Assembly: GCF_036588685.1 (NCBI RefSeq)
Contig: NC_086378.1
Location: 26,451,578-26,515,577, forward strand
Length of the DNA: 64,000 bases
Source of the DNA: Mytilus trossulus
Taxonomy: Eukaryota; Mollusca; Bivalvia; Mytilida; Mytilidae
Direction of reading: 5' to 3'
Position numbers and translations under genes: made by a program. The notes below the pieces were generated by a model. The model ran no database searches, was not told where the DNA came from, and worked only from the letters and a program-made list of their open reading frames with translations. Shown here in pieces: positions 60,189-64,000 of the stretch; position 1 is the first letter of the stretch, and each line of letters opens with the position of its first letter.

Positions 60189-61800
60189 ATGAGGAGTTTA
60201 CATTTTGCAAGCTTAAAAAGAGTGTTGAAGTGTCGGCTGCCATATTCATTGAAAGCTCAGAACCTAGTTCGCCAAAGTTCATCTTTCTTCTTATGTCAGA
60301 GCAAAGGTAAATTTAGCTTGAACACTAATATAAGGACCAGTATTGCTTTATTTGTTTTAGTGTATGATGTTGCTCAAACTTTTTTTCTCGAATTTATTTT
60401 TACCATTGAGTTGTTTTACAGTCTTTCAACACCCTATTTTATTTTGTTTTTCCCTCAATCAATAGAAAGGAATTTTCAATGGTAATAATAGAAAAAAAAG
60501 TGTGTGGCTATTTTTGTCTACTTTTTCAAAATGATAATTTACCTGATATACTGTTTCCGAGTTCTTTTGTGTTTATTGTGCGCTGTTTTCAAGTGTTTAA
60601 AATATGCATCGCTAGGGAGGAATATTGTGAAGAATTCAAATTAAACAAACTACACCTAATATTTAAAATTATACCAACCAAGCTTAAACCTGTTTAATAC
60701 CACGGTTTTGAAGACGAGTATAACAAGCAACATACATTATACACACATGTACGTATTAATTCCAGGTACACTGCATTCAAAGATTTCATATTGTTCAATC
60801 AACAGTAGAAACCTGTCTTCGAACGCTTCATCGGATGTAAGTACATTAAACACGGAAATTTGATAGGATGAAACATATCTACCAAACTCCAAATGGTGTG
60901 AATTTAAACAATTTTAAGTCACCATTCGGCTTAAAATGTGTACAAGATCAATACCATGTAGTCATATACTCTTTAAATTAGTTTGAATAAGTTGACTCAT
61001 AATATTTGCGCGATAAATCTAACATACTTAACTTAGTTTTAAGAACAACATGATTATACTTAGTCATTATTGTTATAAACAAAACAACAATTTAACACTT
61101 TTAGACAAAAACAGTGCTAATGAGGATGAATTATGTTTTATTTTTACGAATGTTTTTTTTATCATTGATATCTGGCTATGATAAGATGTATTTTTTTTGT
61201 TATAATGGAAACACAATATAACCACTATTCTGTCATATACAGGTGACGACTGATATAAGAGATGGCGGTAAATCACTGGCCATTGATTTCAAACAGAAAG
61301 AACCGATGATGTAAGTTTTTGTGCGGTTTCTTGCAATTCAATATTTTTTCTAAATATTAATCCATTTAGAAATCTTGAATTAGTGCGATAATTTCAGACG
61401 GTTTTGCAGAATTACGCCAACACTAAATTTGAAATAGTAGCTTAAATGTGTTGAAATTAATCCCAAAATTATCAAAAGCGTCATATTTAAGCTCATTAAA
61501 GACGTTCAGTTATCATATCTCACCATCTTTAATTCAATTTCAAGGCAAAGTATTATATAGTTTTTATTCAAATTATATAAGAAAGAAAAAATGCTTTCCA
61601 ATAAAATATTGGTCCATCAAGCGTTAAAAGCAAATCAAAACTTGCGTTCTTTTACATGTTTGATAGATTTCCTAGTGTATGGCTGAGATTTAACTGTCAT
61701 TGTCCATCGTGTAAACAACAGCACAGTGGTCAGAGATTGGTGGATGTAGCTGATATTAATATTGACACGCTAGTCAAATCGGCAGAGACTTCAGAAAATG
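60189..61800 (+). CDS. 5' part of a gamma-butyrobetaine / trimethyllysine dioxygenase-like gene (exons 1-4, incomplete)
   Basis: The exons are 60189-60306, 60766-60836, 61243-61310 and 61676-61800, all GT-AG, with phases 1,0,2,1, and they join into one open frame of 127 codons. Residues 1-60 are rich in Arg, Lys, Ser and Leu with no acidic residues (MRSLHFASLKRVLKCRLPYS...), a typical mitochondrial presequence. Exons 3-4 give DGGKSLAIDF, VWLRFNCHCPSC and GQRLVDVADINID. These match the N-terminal zinc-binding domain (DUF971/GBBH-like) of BBOX1 and TMLHE, with Phe where Asp is usual in WLRDNC. These Fe(II)/2-oxoglutarate enzymes act in carnitine synthesis. The catalytic double-stranded beta-helix with its HxD...H motif is not present before the window ends, so the gene either continues outside or is truncated. 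Confidence 0.75.
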
Positions 61801-62830
61801 GTAAAAATCGTTTTTCTCAGTACTTGTTGTTTTATTCGTGCACAGATAAATTTGAAAAAAGAATGTATTTTGAATTTGTTCTTATGCCTACTTTTTGTCT
61901 AAGGCGTGTGATTTGACATCAAAACTTTTTTTTTTAAATTTTGTATCAATATACAGAGATAACATACAGTGTTAACAGATGCGTCCCTTATTTTTGTGCT
62001 ATTTTGAAATTTCTTGATGGGGTGTGAGAACCATGTTTCTCCTCACTAGTAAAACAAATAGGTGGGTGCCCAGTATTGAAAAAGATGTCTAGTAAACGAG
62101 TTTAAGTTAACGGATAACACACGGCTATATGTATATGCAAACTATTGGCAAATCATTAAATTTTCCAATCAGGAATGTCGTCGTAAGTTACCGTGGTCAC
62201 GTTTTTCAAAAAAATTGTGGTTTCTAAGGGTTCCCAAAAATACCTTCTCATACCGGCCATCTTCAACACGAAAAATAAAATTATTGCTATCTGTGTTATT
62301 TGTTCAAATGATACTTATCATTTAGCTTAACATTTAATTTTTTTTTTATATAACGAAAGCTGAAAAGATTTATATAAGTTAAGTATAAGTATTTCATAAT
62401 TTTAGTAAGAATATTTTTTTATCTGAAATTTGCCACATTTTGAACGAAAGAAAAATTAATGCGTGTTACTTTCACTGGAATTTTACTTTGTTTTACACCA
62501 ATAAAACATGGTTCATATGTGAGCCAAATATCTTTCGTGTTATGTTAATCGGTGACAAGAAAATAGCAATTTAAAACACAAATTTAGTGCTAATTCTGTC
62601 TTGATTCAAACACGCCTTTTCTATTGCCGTTAATCGTTTTGTAGCTTACACTATCAGATAATTAACTAGGACAATTGTCACTAACTTCATTTCTCTTTTT
62701 TGTTTGCTGTGTGGTCGATTTGTATGTTATGAATACTCTAGTTAGTTTGAAGATCGTTGTTTTGTTTTAGGAATTATTGTTTTTGTTGGTTTTTATAACT
62801 TAAATTGTTTTTTTAATTGATAGTTTTGTT
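61801..62830. other. Intronic or intergenic sequence after exon 4
   Basis: No exon that continues the dioxygenase frame (phase 1) could be found. The sequence is AT-rich without clear repeats. Confidence 0.4.
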
Positions 62831-62869
62831 ATAATTGTAATATACAAATCAAATCCTCCGGACCCGGAA

Positions 62870-63900
62870 TATGGCAAACATTCACAGTCCTGTTAAACTA
62901 TGCCTATCAAGCCCTAAACGAAGTAGGAATGAAATAAAATGGGATAAATGTGCTATATGTCAGGGTTCTTCTACTGAATATGCGAGGAATTAGCACAAAC
63001 CAAAGCTTTATCGAGGCTCTGGGAGCAAGGAAAAATCATGTATATTTTAGTACATTGCATGATGCCTCAGACCAAGACCATCTTTGTACAGATGATTGCA
63101 GAATATTGTAGCACCATTATCGCTATAACTCATACACTAGCAGACACAACTGCAGTTATTTTAAAGCTGAATCAAGTTTTTGTTCGTCTGTAAAAGTAAT
63201 TCAGCTCATATATAGAAGGTTGTCAAATTCCTGACTGGAAACAGTTTCTTTAAGTCAGTGAGAACCAGCAGACCTAAACCAGATTTCTTGGCGAATCAAT
63301 TGTAAAGCATCATGGTACATCAACAGTTACTATGATACATGAGGAAGTCATTTATCCGGCCAGCACTTCCAAGGACCCTTAATCTTCGCAGAAGAAGTAT
63401 TCCAGTTTTAAGAATTATTTGTACGCCCGATGAAGTAGATACTCGCATGATTTGACATACTATTCATGTAGACAAACGGTTCGTGTGAAAGGAATCAAGG
63501 GTAGGATAATAATATAGTCACAAGATAAAGATGGTCTTATATTATGCGTTCAATACTTCCTCTCCATGTAGCATACGCATGAGCTATGGTTTCAAACAGG
63601 CACTATAACTTGCACAAAAGATTTGCGCCGCTATATACCTGACCACAAAACATGTAAAAGTCTCGGGTTTGCCATCTGTAACATTCTTCCAGCCACACAT
63701 GTTTTAACATGATGCGATACAACCTCATCCCTGTTAATGATCGGTAAGCGCACTGTTTTTTAGTCTTGAAGGATAACCCAGATAATATTTTCGATTTGTC
63801 TAACCTTTCTAATTGTCACATCGATGAATCTATAAATGCAGCTCATGATATATTTTGTTACGATGAATGATCTTAAGTCAAAACTCAAAATAGTTCATTG
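62870..63900 (+). pseudogene. Decayed repeat-associated ORF with CxxC motif
   Basis: The ATG at 62870 gives MANIHSPVKLCLSS, then KWDKCAICQGSSTE, and stops at 62989-62991. KWDxCxICQ resembles the start of a multicopy invertebrate protein, probably transposon-borne. Further disrupted coding-like patches follow (for example RYNSYTSRHNCSYFKAESS near 63120-63180), with stops in between. No function is assigned. Confidence 0.45.
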
Positions 63901-63944
63901 TGACCAAACAAATTGAGCGTAAAATTGGCTAAAATTGACTGTTC

Positions 63945-64000
63945 TATGGTCGGGTTGTTGTCTCTTTTGTACATTCCTCATTTTCATTCTCAATTTTATA
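63945..64000 (-). repeat. Dispersed mussel repeat, family A (minus, cut by window end)
   Basis: 'ggtcgggttgttgtctcttt' and 'cattttcattctcaatttta' are the complement of the family A start. Confidence 0.75.

Overview
This is an AT-rich eukaryotic window with spliced genes, GT-AG introns and dense interspersed repeats. I infer a marine bivalve, most likely a mussel (Mytilus), from repeat families I recognise from memory. These are the 'minisequence' starting near GGCCTTCAACA, the AGCTCACCTGGCCCGAAGG element and the GCGCAAATGATACCAT family. No database was consulted.

Region 1 (1-20750) holds a giant inverted-repeat mobile element at 1464-20739, about 19.3 kb, bounded by a perfect 9-bp duplication (CATTGGCAC at 1455-1463 and 20740-20748). 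Each arm has about 0.74 kb of unique terminal inverted repeat, then an array of a 173-bp satellite in opposite orientations: about 41 units on the left and about 12 on the right. The interior is a decayed Polinton/Maverick-like core with a protein-primed family B DNA polymerase (about 12970-16460) and an adenain-like cysteine protease (about 16755-17045). It also carries a BEL/Pao retrotransposon fragment and a 168-bp foldback. The ends and duplication length look more like a Foldback/MULE element than a normal Polinton.

Region 2 (20750-52000) carries two tandem paralogous genes on the plus strand. Both have six exons with identical intron phases (1,1,1,1,2). Each encodes a signal peptide, one Ig-like domain with extra cysteines, a stalk, a transmembrane helix and a short tail with tyrosine motifs. 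Gene 1 (22995-38681, 259 aa) has two YxxI motifs in an ITAM-like arrangement. Gene 2 (42060-51911, 229 aa) has YEDV, YNTM and YDDV motifs. They look like innate immune receptors. Their introns are filled with LINEs, foldbacks and mussel dispersed repeats. Gene 1's leader exon lies inside a second large inverted repeat (20750-28665).

Region 3 (52000-60180) is mostly non-coding. It holds a 1.8-kb element with an internal 502-bp tandem period and a palindromic foldback.

Region 4 (60189-61800 and on) has the first four exons of a gamma-butyrobetaine/trimethyllysine dioxygenase-like gene with a predicted mitochondrial leader. Its catalytic part must lie beyond the window. A decayed transposon-associated ORF follows at 62870-63900.

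Exon models were built by hand from splice consensus, phase continuity and paralogue agreement, and no transcript data were used.
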